Below are positions 35,300-46,218 of a stretch of DNA of 64,000 nt, in pieces (within the stretch, counting starts at the first letter, position 1; each line of letters begins with the position of its first letter). Under the pieces are notes generated by a model. It had not been told where the DNA came from, did no database searches, and saw only the letters and a program-made list of their open reading frames with translations. The translations under genes and the position numbers were made by a program. Source of the stretch: Janibacter corallicola NBRC 107790 (GTDB lineage Bacteria > Actinomycetota > Actinomycetes > Actinomycetales > Dermatophilaceae). Location of the stretch: assembly GCF_001570965.1 (NCBI RefSeq), contig NZ_BCSR01000006.1, positions 1 through 64,000 on the forward strand. The letters are read 5' to 3'.

Positions 35300-37834
35300 C
35301 TACTCCGCGGCGATCGCGGAGAGGATGTCCATCCTCGCGGCCCGGCGGGCCGGCAGCAGCGCCGCCAGCACACCGACGACGCCGGCGAGCACCACGAAGA
35401 CCAGGAGCGAGACCCACGGGATCGCCAGCTCGGTGAAGCCGTCGTCGGCCAGTGAGCGCTGGATCGCGATCCCGGAGACGACGCCGAGGACGATGCCGAG
35501 CACCGCGCCCAGCAGGGCGATGGCGATCGACTCCAGGCGGATCATCCGGCGCAGCTGGCCCCGACCGAGGCCGACCGCCCGCAGCAGCCCGATCTCTCGG
35601 GTGCGCTCCATCACCGACAGCCCGAGGGTGTTGACGATGCCGAGGACGGCGATGATGATCGCCAGCCCGAGCAGGGCGTAGATCAGGTACAGCAGCTGGT
35701 CGACCTGGGCGCTCTGCTCGGCCGCGTACCCGGCCTGGTCCTTGACGGTCACGAGCGGCTGGTCGGCGACGAGGGACTCGAGGTCCTTCTTCACCGCCGA
35801 CGTGTCCGCGCCGTCGGCGAGGAAGATGAAGTCCCAGTTGTCGGCGGCCGCTCCGCCCATGTCGGAGACGGTGTCGACCGACATGAGCACGTCCGGGGTG
35901 CCGATCGCCTGGATCTCGTCGTAGAAGCCGACCACGGTCAGCTCGCGGGTGCTCGAGCCCATCTCCACCGTGACGGTGTCGCCGACCTGGCGACCCTCCT
36001 CGTGCTTGCTGGACATCAGCACCGAGTCCTCGTCCAGGTCGGCGCTGCCCGAGGTCACGTCGATCTGCTCCACGTCACGGAAGCTGTCCGGGTCGATCGC
36101 GGTGGTGAAGATCTGGCCGCCGTCGACCCGGGCGGAGACGAAGCGCACGGGCGAGACCTCACGCACCCCGTCGATCTTCCCGGCCTGCTTCGCGACCGAG
36201 GAGGAGAAGGGCTGGCCGACGGCATTGCTGAGGATGAAGTCCGCGCGGAAGGTCTCCTCGATCTGCTTGTCGATGCTCGCCTTGGCGCTCGATGCCACGA
36301 CCCCCATGAGGGCGACGAGGGTCATCCCGATCATCAGGGCCGAGGCCGTGGCGGCCGTCCTGCCGGGGTTGCGCACGGTGTTCTGCTGCGCCATCCGGCC
36401 GACGCTGCCGAAGATGCCTCGGTACACCGCGCCGAGGGCGGCGATGAGTGGCCGGCCGACGAGAGGTGCCAGGAAGGCGGTGCCGAGGACGAGCCCGACG
36501 ATGCCGATGCCGATCCACCAGATCTCGCGGCTGTCGATGACGAAGAGCCCGGCCAGGAAGGCGGCCAGCCCGGCGAGGAGCACGAGCACCTCGAGCGCGC
36601 GGCGCACCGGGTGGTGGCCCGAGCCGGTCGCCACGCTCTCGCGCATGGCCTCGACGGGGGCGACCCGGCCCGCCCGCCGGGCGGGGAGCCAGGCAGCGAG
36701 CATCGTGACGAGGATGCCGACCGCGTAGACGGCGACGACGGTGCGGGGGGCGAAGACGAGGTCGCTCCCGCTGAGGTCCAGGCCGAGCTGGGCGAAGAGG
36801 CCCTGGATGCCGAGTGCGAGCAGGACACCGAGCCCGAGGCCCAGCGTGGACCCGACGACACCGACGACGAAGGCCTCGACCAGCACCGAGCGGGTCACCT
36901 GCCCCCGTGAGGCGCCCATGGCGCGCAGCAGGGCCAGCTCCCGGCCGCGCTGGGCGACGAGGATCCCGAAGGTGTTGATGATGAGGAAGGAACCGACGAA
37001 GAGGGCGATGCCGGCGAAGACGAGCAGGAAGGTCGTGATGAAGCCGAGCGCCTGCTCGACGTCACTGGCGTTCTCCTCGGCCAGGTCCTTGCCGGTCCAG
37101 GCCTTGTAGCCGTCCGGGACGAGCGGCGTGGTCTGCTCGAGCAGCTCCTGCTGGCTGACCCCGTCCTTCGCCGTGACCCAGACGGAGGAGTACTCGTCCT
37201 TGCCGTCCATGAAGTACTTCTGCATCGTCTTCGTGTCGAAGACGGAGATGGAGGACCCGGCCGTGCTCCCCCCGCCGAAGGTCATCACGCCCACGAGCTC
37301 CGCGGAGATCTTCGGGGTGTCACCGGTGGTGACGAAGGGGACCTCGTCCCCGATCTCGTAGCCGGCCCGCTCGGCGGTCGCCTCGTCGATGACGACCTCG
37401 TCGGCCCCCTTCGGCGCATGCCCCTCGATGATGTCCATCGGCTGCTCGCCGAGCTGGTTCGGGGCGCTGCTGTGGTTGAAGGCGAGGGCCGGGGCCCCCT
37501 GGCCGCCGACGACCTTGCCGTCCTCACCGACGACGAAGACCCCGGTCGCGTCCACGGAGCCGTCGGCCCGTGCCGCCCCCGGCAGGTCAGCGAACTCCCG
37601 GACGTCGGAGGCCGGGATGTGGCCACCCCCGGAACCGCCGTAGTCGTCGGTCTGCTCCGGCTGGACCACGACGTCACCGACGGCGCCGTCCATGATCCCG
37701 TCGAAGGTCCGACCGAGGGTGTCGGTGAAGATCAGCGAACCGGCGACGAAGGCGGTGCCGAGGATGATCGCCATGGCGCTCATCAGGAGGCGCAGCTTGC
37801 GCGCCAGCAGGTTCTTGAAGGTGGTGCGCAGCAC
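35300..37834 (-). CDS. FtsX/MacB-type ABC transporter permease
   Basis: The 844-residue permease has two FtsX-like halves. Helix 1 (residues about 15–37) is followed by a large extracytoplasmic MacB-PCD-like domain (about 40–250) and three helices of the first FtsX domain (LGFITTFLLVFAGIALFVGSFLI). The second half repeats the plan from about residue 480 with the three final helices near LLYLIYALLGLAIIIAVLGIVNTLGLSV. Such permeases with a MacB/LolD-type ATPase export lipoproteins, peptides or drugs, or signal mechanically. The ATPase gene is one base upstream, so they form one operon. Substrate unknown. Confidence 0.88.
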   Translation of the reverse strand: MLRTTFKNLLARKLRLLMSAMAIILGTAFVAGSLIFTDTLGRTFDGIMDGAVGDVVVQPEQTDDYGGSGGGHIPASDVREFADLPGAARADGSVDATGVFVVGEDGKVVGGQGAPALAFNHSSAPNQLGEQPMDIIEGHAPKGADEVVIDEATAERAGYEIGDEVPFVTTGDTPKISAELVGVMTFGGGSTAGSSISVFDTKTMQKYFMDGKDEYSSVWVTAKDGVSQQELLEQTTPLVPDGYKAWTGKDLAEENASDVEQALGFITTFLLVFAGIALFVGSFLIINTFGILVAQRGRELALLRAMGASRGQVTRSVLVEAFVVGVVGSTLGLGLGVLLALGIQGLFAQLGLDLSGSDLVFAPRTVVAVYAVGILVTMLAAWLPARRAGRVAPVEAMRESVATGSGHHPVRRALEVLVLLAGLAAFLAGLFVIDSREIWWIGIGIVGLVLGTAFLAPLVGRPLIAALGAVYRGIFGSVGRMAQQNTVRNPGRTAATASALMIGMTLVALMGVVASSAKASIDKQIEETFRADFILSNAVGQPFSSSVAKQAGKIDGVREVSPVRFVSARVDGGQIFTTAIDPDSFRDVEQIDVTSGSADLDEDSVLMSSKHEEGRQVGDTVTVEMGSSTRELTVVGFYDEIQAIGTPDVLMSVDTVSDMGGAAADNWDFIFLADGADTSAVKKDLESLVADQPLVTVKDQAGYAAEQSAQVDQLLYLIYALLGLAIIIAVLGIVNTLGLSVMERTREIGLLRAVGLGRGQLRRMIRLESIAIALLGAVLGIVLGVVSGIAIQRSLADDGFTELAIPWVSLLVFVVLAGVVGVLAALLPARRAARMDILSAIAAE

Positions 37835-37835
37835 G

Positions 37836-38579
37836 TCAGGCCGCCCCGAGGCTGCTCAGGGCGAGCATCCGCTCCAGCACGCTCTCCCGGTCCGGCTCCC
37901 ACAGCTCGTCGACGATCTGCCCGTCGGCGAGGAAGAGGACCCGGTCGGTGTGGCTGGCGGCCACCGCGTCGTGGGTGACCATGACGATCGTCTGCTCGAA
38001 CTCGTCGACGCTGCGGCGCAGGAAGTTCAGCACCTCCGCGCCCGAGGTGGAGTCCAGGTTGCCGGTCGGCTCGTCCGCGAAGACGATCTCCGGCTTGCTG
38101 ACGAGCGCGCGGGCGCAGGCGACGCGCTGCTGCTGGCCCCCGGAGAGCTCCGACGGGTGGTGCTCGAGACGGTCGCGCAGCCCGACGGTGTCGATGACGT
38201 GGTCGAACCAGCCCTGCTCCGGCTTCCGGCCGGCGATGGCGAGCGGCAGCAGGACGTTCTCCCGGGCGGTCAGCGTCGGGATGAGGTTGAAGGCCTGGAA
38301 GACGAAGCCGATCCGGTCCCGTCGCAGTCGGGTCAGCTGTTTCTCCTTCAGCCGGGTGATGTCGACGTCGCCGACGCGTACCCGGCCCTCGCTGACCGAG
38401 TCCAGCCCGGCGAGGCAGTGCATGAGCGTGGACTTCCCGGAGCCCGAGGGCCCCATGATGGCGGTGAACTGGCCGGTGCCGATCTCCAGGTCGATGCCGT
38501 CGAGCGCGCTGACGCTCGCCTGCCCCCTGCCGTAGACCTTGCGCAGTCCCTCGGTGCTCGCGGCCACGGGTGTACCCAT
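37836..38579 (-). CDS. MacB/LolD-type ABC transporter ATP-binding protein
   Basis: The 247-residue ATPase shows Walker A (GPSGSGKSTLMH), Q-loop (FVFQAFNLIPTLTARENV), signature (LSGGQQQRVACARAL), Walker B (EIVFADEPTGNLD) and the H-loop His in MVTHDAV. It is typical of the MacB/LolD/FtsE branch and pairs with the downstream FtsX-type permease. GAGGGG precedes the ATG at good distance, and a TAGGTT −10-like box lies upstream (about 38620). Confidence 0.9.
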   Translation of the reverse strand: MGTPVAASTEGLRKVYGRGQASVSALDGIDLEIGTGQFTAIMGPSGSGKSTLMHCLAGLDSVSEGRVRVGDVDITRLKEKQLTRLRRDRIGFVFQAFNLIPTLTARENVLLPLAIAGRKPEQGWFDHVIDTVGLRDRLEHHPSELSGGQQQRVACARALVSKPEIVFADEPTGNLDSTSGAEVLNFLRRSVDEFEQTIVMVTHDAVAASHTDRVLFLADGQIVDELWEPDRESVLERMLALSSLGAA

Positions 38580-38642
38580 GAGTGTCCCCTCGGATGTCTG
38601 TGGATGTTCGACACCGAACCTATGCGCTGGGGAGGTTCCGCG

Positions 38643-40350
38643 TCACTGGGGTTTGCCCCCGGAGGGTCGGGCGGGGGTTCCCCCGGACTCCACGGCCGCA
38701 TCGAGCTCGACGAGCGCCACCCGGCGCAGGCGGGGGTGGTCGTGGTCGCGGTCGCGGACGTCACCGGTCAGCCAGCTCAGTCGCAGCGAGTCGGGCTCCA
38801 CCTGCGCCAGGGCGAGGTTGTTCTCGAACCACGGGCCGTGGGAGATCGACCACGGCCGCACGAGGGCGGGGACCCCCTTCGTGCGGCGACGCAGCCAGGC
38901 CATCGGCGCGACGAGCCGGGCCGCCAGGAGGGACATCAGGCTGCGCAGCGCCGGCGGCATCGGGTTCCGGATGGGGCTGCACACCGCCTGGATGATCCGG
39001 CTGCTGCCGTGCTCGCCCCCGACCTCGGCGACGTAGGAGTGGTGCACGTCGCCGGAGAGGAAGGTGATCGTGGCGGGCGCCGGGCCGCGCTCGCCCCGGG
39101 AGACGCGGAGCACGAGCTCGAAGACGTCGCCGAAGCCGGACTGGAAGGCGGCCCAGTGCTCCAGGTCCACCAGCTGCCGCAGCGCTTCGGTGCCCCTGCG
39201 CAGCAGGCGGTGTCGTCCCGGCCCGGCGAAGGACTCGCTGATCGCCTCCAGGTCGTGCAGGCCCGGGGGCAGGAGGAAGGGCACCGAGGTCGCGATGAAC
39301 AGGTGCTCCACGTCCCCGGTGAGGTTCTCCGCGAGCCAGGCCAGCTCGCCCCGGTCGAGCATGGACCGACGGTCCGGCTCGAGCACCCGCGCGGCGCGGG
39401 AGTCCAGCACGACCAGCCGGCTCTCCCCCACCTGCCGCGTGTAGCTCCACCGGTAGGTCTCGGGGTCGTGGTCGACCTCCTCGGCGAGCCGGCGCAGCGC
39501 GTCGGTGAGGTCGACCTCCTCCCCCTCCTCGGGCGTCAGCAGCTGCCAGACCGGGTCCTGGGCCAGCTCCTCGGGCGCGAGGTTGCCCACGTGCTGGTAC
39601 ACCCAGTACGAGCTCAGTCCGGCGACGAGCCGTTCGTGCCACCACGGCGTGCGGTTGATCTCCCGGTGCCAGGACCACGAGGTGTTCCAGTCGTCGCGGA
39701 TGTCGTGGTCGTCGAAGATCATCGCGCTCGGCACGGTCGAGAGCACCCACCGGATCGCCGGCTCGCTCCAGGCCAGCCGGTAGAGGTGGGCGTATTCGGC
39801 GTAGTCCTTGATCTCCTCCCCGGGAGGCTCCTCGAGGTCACGTCGGGAGGCGATGAAGTCCCGCATCTGCGGGCTCGTCTCGTCGGCGTACACCTGGTCA
39901 CCGAGGAGCGCCAGCACCCCCGGGCGCTCCGCCTCGCCGGCTGCGAGCGCGAGGGCGAAGGTGCGCAGCGCGTCGACGCCGTGACTGGCGTGGTGCTCGG
40001 CGTCGTGGGGGACGCTGGTGCGGCAGGACCCGAAGGCGAGCGTGGTCCGCCGCGCGGGGGCCGCCGTCGTCACGCTCGAGGGCGGGAAGGGCGAGTCCGG
40101 CAGCGGCCAGACGAGCTCGTCATCGATGCGGACCGTGTACTCGTGGGTCGCCCCCCGGCTCGAGGTCGGTGGCCGTCACGAGCGCGTAGTGGTGGCCCTC
40201 CACCCGGAAGGTGGGCGCCGACCACTCCCTGCCGGCGAGTGCGAGGGTGACCCTCGCCGCGTCACGGGTCTCGACCCAGACGCTCGCCTCGTGACGGCCG
40301 ACGAAGCGCAGCAGCGGGCCGAGGACGAGGGGTGTGCTGGTGGGGCTCAT
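38643..40350 (-). pseudogene. PhoD-like alkaline phosphatase, split by a one-base frameshift
   Basis: Two frames together encode one PhoD-family protein of about 568 residues. The first (40350 to about 40150) gives the Fn3-like N-terminal domain, MSPTSTPLVLGPLLRFVGRH... to ATDLEPGG. Removing one G from the six-G run at 40151–40156 continues it as GATHEYTVRIDDELVWPLPD and on into RRTTLAFGSCRTSVPHD. The metallophosphatase domain is intact: ALLGDQVYADE, SAMIFDDHDIRDDWN and FLSGDVHHSYVAEVGG. Unshifted, the first frame stops at 40120. Either a sequencing/assembly indel or a real mutation/phase switch explains it; all other residues look selected. Confidence 0.85.
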
Positions 40351-40380
40351 CCGGGCATCCTCACGGATCTTCCTGTGACA

Positions 40381-40426
40381 CGGCCGAAGGGCGGCTCCCC
40401 GTCGTCGGGGAACCGCCCTTCGGCCG
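40381..40426 (-). terminator. Rho-independent-like terminator of groL
   Basis: Arms of 20 bp, CGGCCGAAGGGCGGCTCCCC (40381–40400) and its complement with one wobble (40407–40426), enclose a 6-nt loop. It lies 21 bp after the groL stop (40447, minus strand) and before the phosphatase gene. It is one of the strongest hairpins in the window. Confidence 0.8.
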
Positions 40427-40446
40427 TACTGCTGGGCCGGGCAGGA

Positions 40447-42180
<1,734 letters not shown>

Positions 42181-42209
42181 TCACGGGCCCCTCACCTGAC
42201 CGGTCAGGA

Positions 42210-42236
42210 CTGTCACTCCCCGATGGAGAGTGCTAA
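42210..42236 (-). promoter_or_regulatory. CIRCE operator (proximal) of groL
   Basis: Minus strand: TTAGCACTC-N9-GAGTGACAG. The left half is identical to the CIRCE consensus TTAGCACTC and the right half matches GAGTG, then differs from GAGTGCTAA. It lies just downstream of the −10 box, where HrcA repressor would block transcription and release on heat shock. Confidence 0.85.
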
Positions 42237-42245
42237 CGCACATTA

Positions 42246-42272
42246 TTGGCACTCTCGATGGTCGAGTGCAAA
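42246..42272 (-). promoter_or_regulatory. CIRCE operator (distal) of groL
   Basis: Minus strand: TTTGCACTC-N9-GAGTGCCAA, seven or eight of nine bases per half matching the HrcA consensus. It covers the −35 element and the edge of the −10 box. The two CIRCE elements are 9 bp apart. Confidence 0.85.
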
Positions 42273-42403
42273 CGCCCGGCGACGGAGAAGGCGACTCCGG
42301 CACCCCCTGCGCGCCGGAGCCGCCCTCGGCCCTCCACATCCGCAGACGCGGCTCGTCAGGGGCGGGTTCGCCGCACGGGTGATCCGTTATCGTTCCGTGA
42401 CAT

Positions 42404-42423
42404 CCGGCCCGCCGGCGGGCCGG
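42404..42423 (-). terminator. 20-bp perfect palindrome after the GNAT gene
   Basis: CCGGCCCGCC followed by its complement GGCGGGCCGG, with no loop, starts 6 bp after the GNAT stop (42429, minus strand). It can form a strong GC stem and is the likely end of the transcript. Confidence 0.5.
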
Positions 42424-42428
42424 CACCC

Positions 42429-42875
42429 TCAGAGGAGCTTCTCGTGCACCTCGGCGGCGGGGGCGAAGCCCACCGCCTCGCAGAACTCCTCGGCACCGGG
42501 CGTGCAGCGCAGCCCCACGACCCGGACGCCGGCCCCCTTCGCCCAGCTCTCGCAGGCGGTGAGCAGGGCGGTGGCGATGCCGCGGCGGCGGTGGTCCGGG
42601 GCGACGAAGAGCGCATCGACCCAGAGCCGGCCGCGGGTGCCCACCGGCTGCCCGGGTCGGGTCGTCTCGGGGACGGTCACCGCCTGGAGGTACCCGGCGT
42701 GCGCGCCCTCGTGCTCGGCGATCCACGACGGCAGCCGGTCATGGTGCCGCAGCCAGTGGTCCGCGGCCCGGTCCAGGTAGCCCTCCTCGCGCTCGGCGCC
42801 CGCGGCCCGGGCGCGCTGCAGCGACAGAGCGGCGAGGACGACGGCGTCCTCCGGCCGGGCGCGGACGGTGCGCAC
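42429..42875 (-). CDS. GNAT-family N-acetyltransferase
   Basis: The 148-residue acetyltransferase has the acetyl-CoA motif A, LWVDALFVAPDHRRRGIATALLTACESWA (its core RRRGIA is the pyrophosphate loop), and motif B GLRCTPGAEEFCEAVGF. It transfers acetyl from acetyl-CoA to an unknown amine. The start is a GTG at 42875, 15 bp after the DUF3263 stop, with no strong site, so translational coupling is likely. One CCCCCTTCG copy (42533) falls in its middle. Confidence 0.8.
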   Translation of the reverse strand: MRTVRARPEDAVVLAALSLQRARAAGAEREEGYLDRAADHWLRHHDRLPSWIAEHEGAHAGYLQAVTVPETTRPGQPVGTRGRLWVDALFVAPDHRRRGIATALLTACESWAKGAGVRVVGLRCTPGAEEFCEAVGFAPAAEVHEKLL

Positions 42876-42890
42876 GCGGACCGCCGGGCC

Positions 42891-43181
42891 TCAGAGCTCG
42901 ATGCCCAGGCGGCGCGCGCTGCGGGTGCGCTGGCGCTGGTCGCGCAGCCGGCGCAGCCGCTTGATGAGCATGGGGTCCTCGGAGAGCGCGGCCGGGTTGT
43001 TGATCAGCCCGTTGAGCACCTGGTAGTACCGCGTGGAGCTCATGTCGAAGAGCTCCTTGATCGCCTGCTCCTTGGAGCCGGCGTACTTCCACCACTGGCG
43101 CTCGAAGGCGAGGATCTCCCGATCCCGGTCCGTGAGCGGGACCGAGGGGGTCGGCTGTGCGGACTGGTTCGCGAGGTTCAC
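42891..43181 (-). CDS. DUF3263 protein
   Basis: The 96-residue actinobacterial DUF3263 protein contains TDRDREILAFERQWWKYAG, KEQAIKELFDMSSTRYYQVLN and a basic C-terminus. The helical pattern (helix, STRYYQVLN recognition-like helix) suggests a small helix-turn-helix DNA-binding protein. GTG 43181 (VNLANQSAQP) is preferred because TAGAGT lies 7 nt upstream (leaderless-like); a GTG at 43199 would add six residues. Function is not established. The GNAT gene follows on the same strand. Confidence 0.82.
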   Translation of the reverse strand: MNLANQSAQPTPSVPLTDRDREILAFERQWWKYAGSKEQAIKELFDMSSTRYYQVLNGLINNPAALSEDPMLIKRLRRLRDQRQRTRSARRLGIEL

Positions 43182-43292
43182 GACCGGAACTCTACCCACG
43201 AAATGACACGCGTGTCATTCGCATCGGCGCGTCGGCTGGACACGGCAGCCACGAGAGGCGACGCACGCCCCCTTCGTCCCATCCGTCACGCC

Positions 43293-44651
43293 TCAGCGCA
43301 TCGAGTCCAGCAGGGTGAGGACGTCCTCGGGAGTGGTCTGCGGGTTGACGATGGCGAAGCGGGCGAGGGTCTCCCCCTCGTGCGAGGTCGGCACGACGAA
43401 GCCCACCTGCTGCTCCAGGAGCCGGTCGGACCAGCGCTTGTAGTCCTCCGGCGACCAGCCCCGGCGCCGGAAGACCACGACGGTCAGCTCCCGGGGGCGC
43501 ACCAGCTCCAGCTCCTCGCGCCGCTCGATCTCCTCGGCCGCGAAGGCCGCCACCGACAGGGTCCGCTCGACCGCGTCGGCGTAGGCCTGCGTGCCGTGCG
43601 TCGCGAGGGAGAACCACAGCGGGAGGCCGCGGGCGCGTCGGGTCAGCCCGACCGAGTAGTCGGTCGGGTTCCACTCGGGCGCCTCGGTGAGCACGTCGAG
43701 GTACCCGGCGTGCTGGGTGTGCGCCGCCCGGGCGATCGCGGGCGTGCGGTAGAGCAGCGCGCAGCAGTCGAAGGGGGCGAAGAGCCACTTGTGCGGGTCG
43801 ACGATGAAGGAGTCGCAATGCTCGATGCCGTCGTAGAGCCGGCGCACCGACGGCGCGGCGAGACCGGCGCCGCCGTAGGCACCGTCGACGTGGAACCAGA
43901 TGCCGAACTCGCGGCACACCTCGCCGACCCCGGCGAGGTCGTCGACGGTCCCGAAGTTCGTCGTCCCGGCGGTCGCGACGACGGCGAAGAAGTTCTCCGG
44001 CCCGTGCTCCAGGACCACCTCGCGCAGCCGGGATCCGGTGAGGCGTCCCCCGTCGTCGGTGGGGACGGGCGTGAACTCGGCGTCCATGACCTCGCACGCG
44101 GAGCCGATGGAGCTGTGCGCCCCGGAGCTGGCAGCGACCCGGAAGGGCCGGGCCCCCTCGGTCGCCTCCCGCCGGGCGGACCAGCGGGCCGCGACGAGCG
44201 CGGAGAGGTTGCCGATCGTCCCGCCCGGCACGAAGACCCCGCCGGCCTCCGCCGGCATACCGGCGAGGTCGGCGAGCCAGCGCAGCGCCTGGTTCTCGGC
44301 GTAGACCGCCCCCGAGCCCTCCAGCCAGGAGCCGCCGTAGATCGAGCTGGCCCCGACGACGAGGTCGAACATGGCCGCGGCCTCGGTCGGCGCGCACGGG
44401 ATGAAGGAGAGGTAGCGCGGGTGGTCCACCGAGAGGCAGGCCGGCGCGAGCACCTCGGCGAAGAGGTCCATCGCGCGGTGCCCGCCGAGCCCGTGGGGCG
44501 TGATCGTCTCGCCGGCCTGCTGCCCCAGCTCCTCGGGACTCAGCGGTCGGTCCAGCGGGACCGGGTCCAGCTCGAGGCGCTCCTTGGAGTAGTCGAGCAC
44601 GATCCGGGCGAGGTCGCCCAGGGAGGTGTTGTCATCGGGGAAGCCATGCAC
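43293..44651 (-). CDS. Pyridoxal-dependent decarboxylase (group II)
   Basis: The 452-residue PLP decarboxylase is of the aromatic-L-amino-acid/glutamate (group II) family. The PLP-lysine lies in FIVDPHKWLFAPFDC. Other marks are HPRYLSFIPCAPTEAAAMFD, VFVPGGTIGNLSAL, AHSSIGSACEVM and WFHVDGAYGGAGL (the PLP-Asp). It decarboxylates an amino acid to an amine; the substrate (aromatic amino acid or diaminobutyrate) is not decidable here. The Cys-rich FDCCALL after the Lys is typical. The gene is divergent from ung (37 bp between). Confidence 0.85.
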   Translation of the reverse strand: MHGFPDDNTSLGDLARIVLDYSKERLELDPVPLDRPLSPEELGQQAGETITPHGLGGHRAMDLFAEVLAPACLSVDHPRYLSFIPCAPTEAAAMFDLVVGASSIYGGSWLEGSGAVYAENQALRWLADLAGMPAEAGGVFVPGGTIGNLSALVAARWSARREATEGARPFRVAASSGAHSSIGSACEVMDAEFTPVPTDDGGRLTGSRLREVVLEHGPENFFAVVATAGTTNFGTVDDLAGVGEVCREFGIWFHVDGAYGGAGLAAPSVRRLYDGIEHCDSFIVDPHKWLFAPFDCCALLYRTPAIARAAHTQHAGYLDVLTEAPEWNPTDYSVGLTRRARGLPLWFSLATHGTQAYADAVERTLSVAAFAAEEIERREELELVRPRELTVVVFRRRGWSPEDYKRWSDRLLEQQVGFVVPTSHEGETLARFAIVNPQTTPEDVLTLLDSMR

Positions 44652-44688
44652 GGGAGGTCACTCTAGAGCCGGTGGGTAGCGTGTGGGC

Positions 44689-45366
44689 GTGCCCGCGCGA
44701 CCTCTGACGGAACTGATCCACCCCTCCTGGGCCGACGCGCTGGCGCCGGTGGCCGAGGACATCTCGGCGATGGGGGACTTCCTGCGCGAGGAGCTCGCCG
44801 AGGGGCGTGGCTACCTCCCGTCCGGCGAGCGCGTGCTGCGCGCCTTCACCATCCCGATCGAGGAGGTGCGGGTGCTCGTCGTCGGGCAGGACCCCTACCC
44901 CACGCCCGGTCACGCGGTCGGCCTGTCGTTCGCGGTCGCGCCGGAGGTGCGGCCGCTGCCGAAGTCGCTGCTGAACATCCACCGCGAGCTCGTCGACGAC
45001 CTCGGCCTGCCCCCGCCGAGCAACGGCGACCTCACCCCGTGGGCCGAGCAGGGCGTCATGCTGCTCAACCGCTGCCTCACCGTGCAGCCCGGCGCCCCGA
45101 ACAGCCACCGCGGCAAGGGTTGGGAGGCGGTGACCGACCGGGCCATCGAGGTGCTCGCCTCCCGCGGCGGCCCGCTCGTGGCCATCCTCTGGGGCCGCAA
45201 CGCCCGCGACCTGGCGCCCGCCCTCGGCGACGTGCCCAAGGTCGAGAGCACCCACCCCTCGCCGCTGTCCGCGCGCAACGGCTTCTTCGGCTCGCGCCCG
45301 TTCAGCCGCACCAACGACCTGCTCGCCCGCCAGGGCGCCACCCCGATCGACTGGAGACTGCCATGA
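44689..45366 (+). CDS. ung: Uracil-DNA glycosylase
   Basis: The 225-residue family 1 UNG removes uracil from DNA as the first step of base-excision repair. The water-activating motif is [18 protein letters not shown] and the minor-groove loop is [26 protein letters not shown] and [14 protein letters not shown] complete the fold. GTG 44689 is chosen because TAGCGT lies exactly 6 nt before it (leaderless) and the N-terminus [18 protein letters not shown] aligns with the mycobacterial protein. The stop overlaps the SGNH gene (ATGA). Confidence 0.95.
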   Translation: MPARPLTELIHPSWADALAPVAEDISAMGDFLREELAEGRGYLPSGERVLRAFTIPIEEVRVLVVGQDPYPTPGHAVGLSFAVAPEVRPLPKSLLNIHRELVDDLGLPPPSNGDLTPWAEQGVMLLNRCLTVQPGAPNSHRGKGWEAVTDRAIEVLASRGGPLVAILWGRNARDLAPALGDVPKVESTHPSPLSARNGFFGSRPFSRTNDLLARQGATPIDWRLP

Positions 45367-46166
45367 CCGCTGCCCATCCCTGGCGTCGCTACGTCGCCAT
45401 CGGCGACTCCTTCTCCGAGGGCATGGTCGATGCCGACCCACGGCGCGAAGGGAGCTTCGTCGGGTGGGCGGACCGGCTCGCCGCCGAGCTCTCGGCCACC
45501 GCCGGGGGTGAGGAGTTCCGCTACGCCAACCTGGCCATCCGCGGCCGCAAGCTCGACGACGTCGTCGACCGCCAGCTGGCGCTGGCCCTCGAGCTCGAAC
45601 CGGACCTGGTCTCGCTCATCGGGGGCGGCAACGACATCCTGCGCCCCCGGGTCGACCTGGACGGGATCGCCGCCCGGCTCGAGGAGGCGGTCGCCGCCGT
45701 CCGCGCGAGCGGTGCGGACGTGCTGCTCGCGACCCCGACGGACCCGCGCGGGGCCGGGCTCTTCGGCACGCTGCTGGTCCGGCACGCGGTCCACACCGCC
45801 AACCTGCACTCGATCGCCGCGCGGCACGGCGCCCACGTGCTCGACCTGTGGGGCATGCGCTCCATGCGCGACCCGCGCATGTGGGGCGAGGACCGCATCC
45901 ACCCGAGCACGGAGGGCCACCGCCGGCTGCACTGGGCGGCGATGCGCTCGCTCGGGCTCGAGGTGCCCGAGGACTGGGACGAGCCACTGGTCGCGGCACC
46001 GCCCCGGCCGCGTGCCGAGCTGCGCACCGAGCGGCTGCGGTGGACCCGCACCCACGCGGTGCCGTGGGTGCAGCGCCGCCTCACCGGCCGCTCCTCGGGT
46101 GACTCGGTGACGGCCAAGCTGCCGGAGCTGACCCCCTTCGGCCCGGGGGACCTGCCCGCCCCCTGA
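45363..46166 (+). CDS. SGNH/GDSL-family hydrolase
   Basis: The 267-residue cytosolic-looking hydrolase has block [13 protein letters not shown] (catalytic Ser), block [16 protein letters not shown] (Asn) and block [14 protein letters not shown] (Asp/His), the full SGNH set. There is no signal peptide. It is co-translated with ung. Substrate (ester, acetyl-glycan or lipid) cannot be predicted. The C-terminal 60 residues ([16 protein letters not shown]...) form a basic extension also common in this actinobacterial subgroup. Confidence 0.85.
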   Translation: MTAAHPWRRYVAIGDSFSEGMVDADPRREGSFVGWADRLAAELSATAGGEEFRYANLAIRGRKLDDVVDRQLALALELEPDLVSLIGGGNDILRPRVDLDGIAARLEEAVAAVRASGADVLLATPTDPRGAGLFGTLLVRHAVHTANLHSIAARHGAHVLDLWGMRSMRDPRMWGEDRIHPSTEGHRRLHWAAMRSLGLEVPEDWDEPLVAAPPRPRAELRTERLRWTRTHAVPWVQRRLTGRSSGDSVTAKLPELTPFGPGDLPAP

Positions 46167-46188
46167 TCACGTCACGGACCGGGATCGG

Positions 46189-46212
46189 AGCCGCAGTTGC
46201 GGCTGATACCGT
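46189..46212 (+). promoter_or_regulatory. Dyad and −10 box before the molybdate-operon regulator
   Basis: AGCCGC-AGTT-GCGGCT (46189–46204) is a perfect 6-bp dyad abutting the TACCGT −10 box (46207–46212). That box lies exactly 6 nt before the ATG at 46219. A repressor bound here would cover the promoter; the first gene of the operon encodes a DNA-binding molybdate sensor, so autoregulation is plausible. Confidence 0.45.
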
Positions 46213-46218
46213 CCATCC

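Noticed and set aside
46167-46218. Molybdenum-cofactor riboswitch before the mod operon
   Set aside because: Only about 50 bp lie between genes and the −10 box sits 6 nt from the ATG, leaving no transcribed leader.
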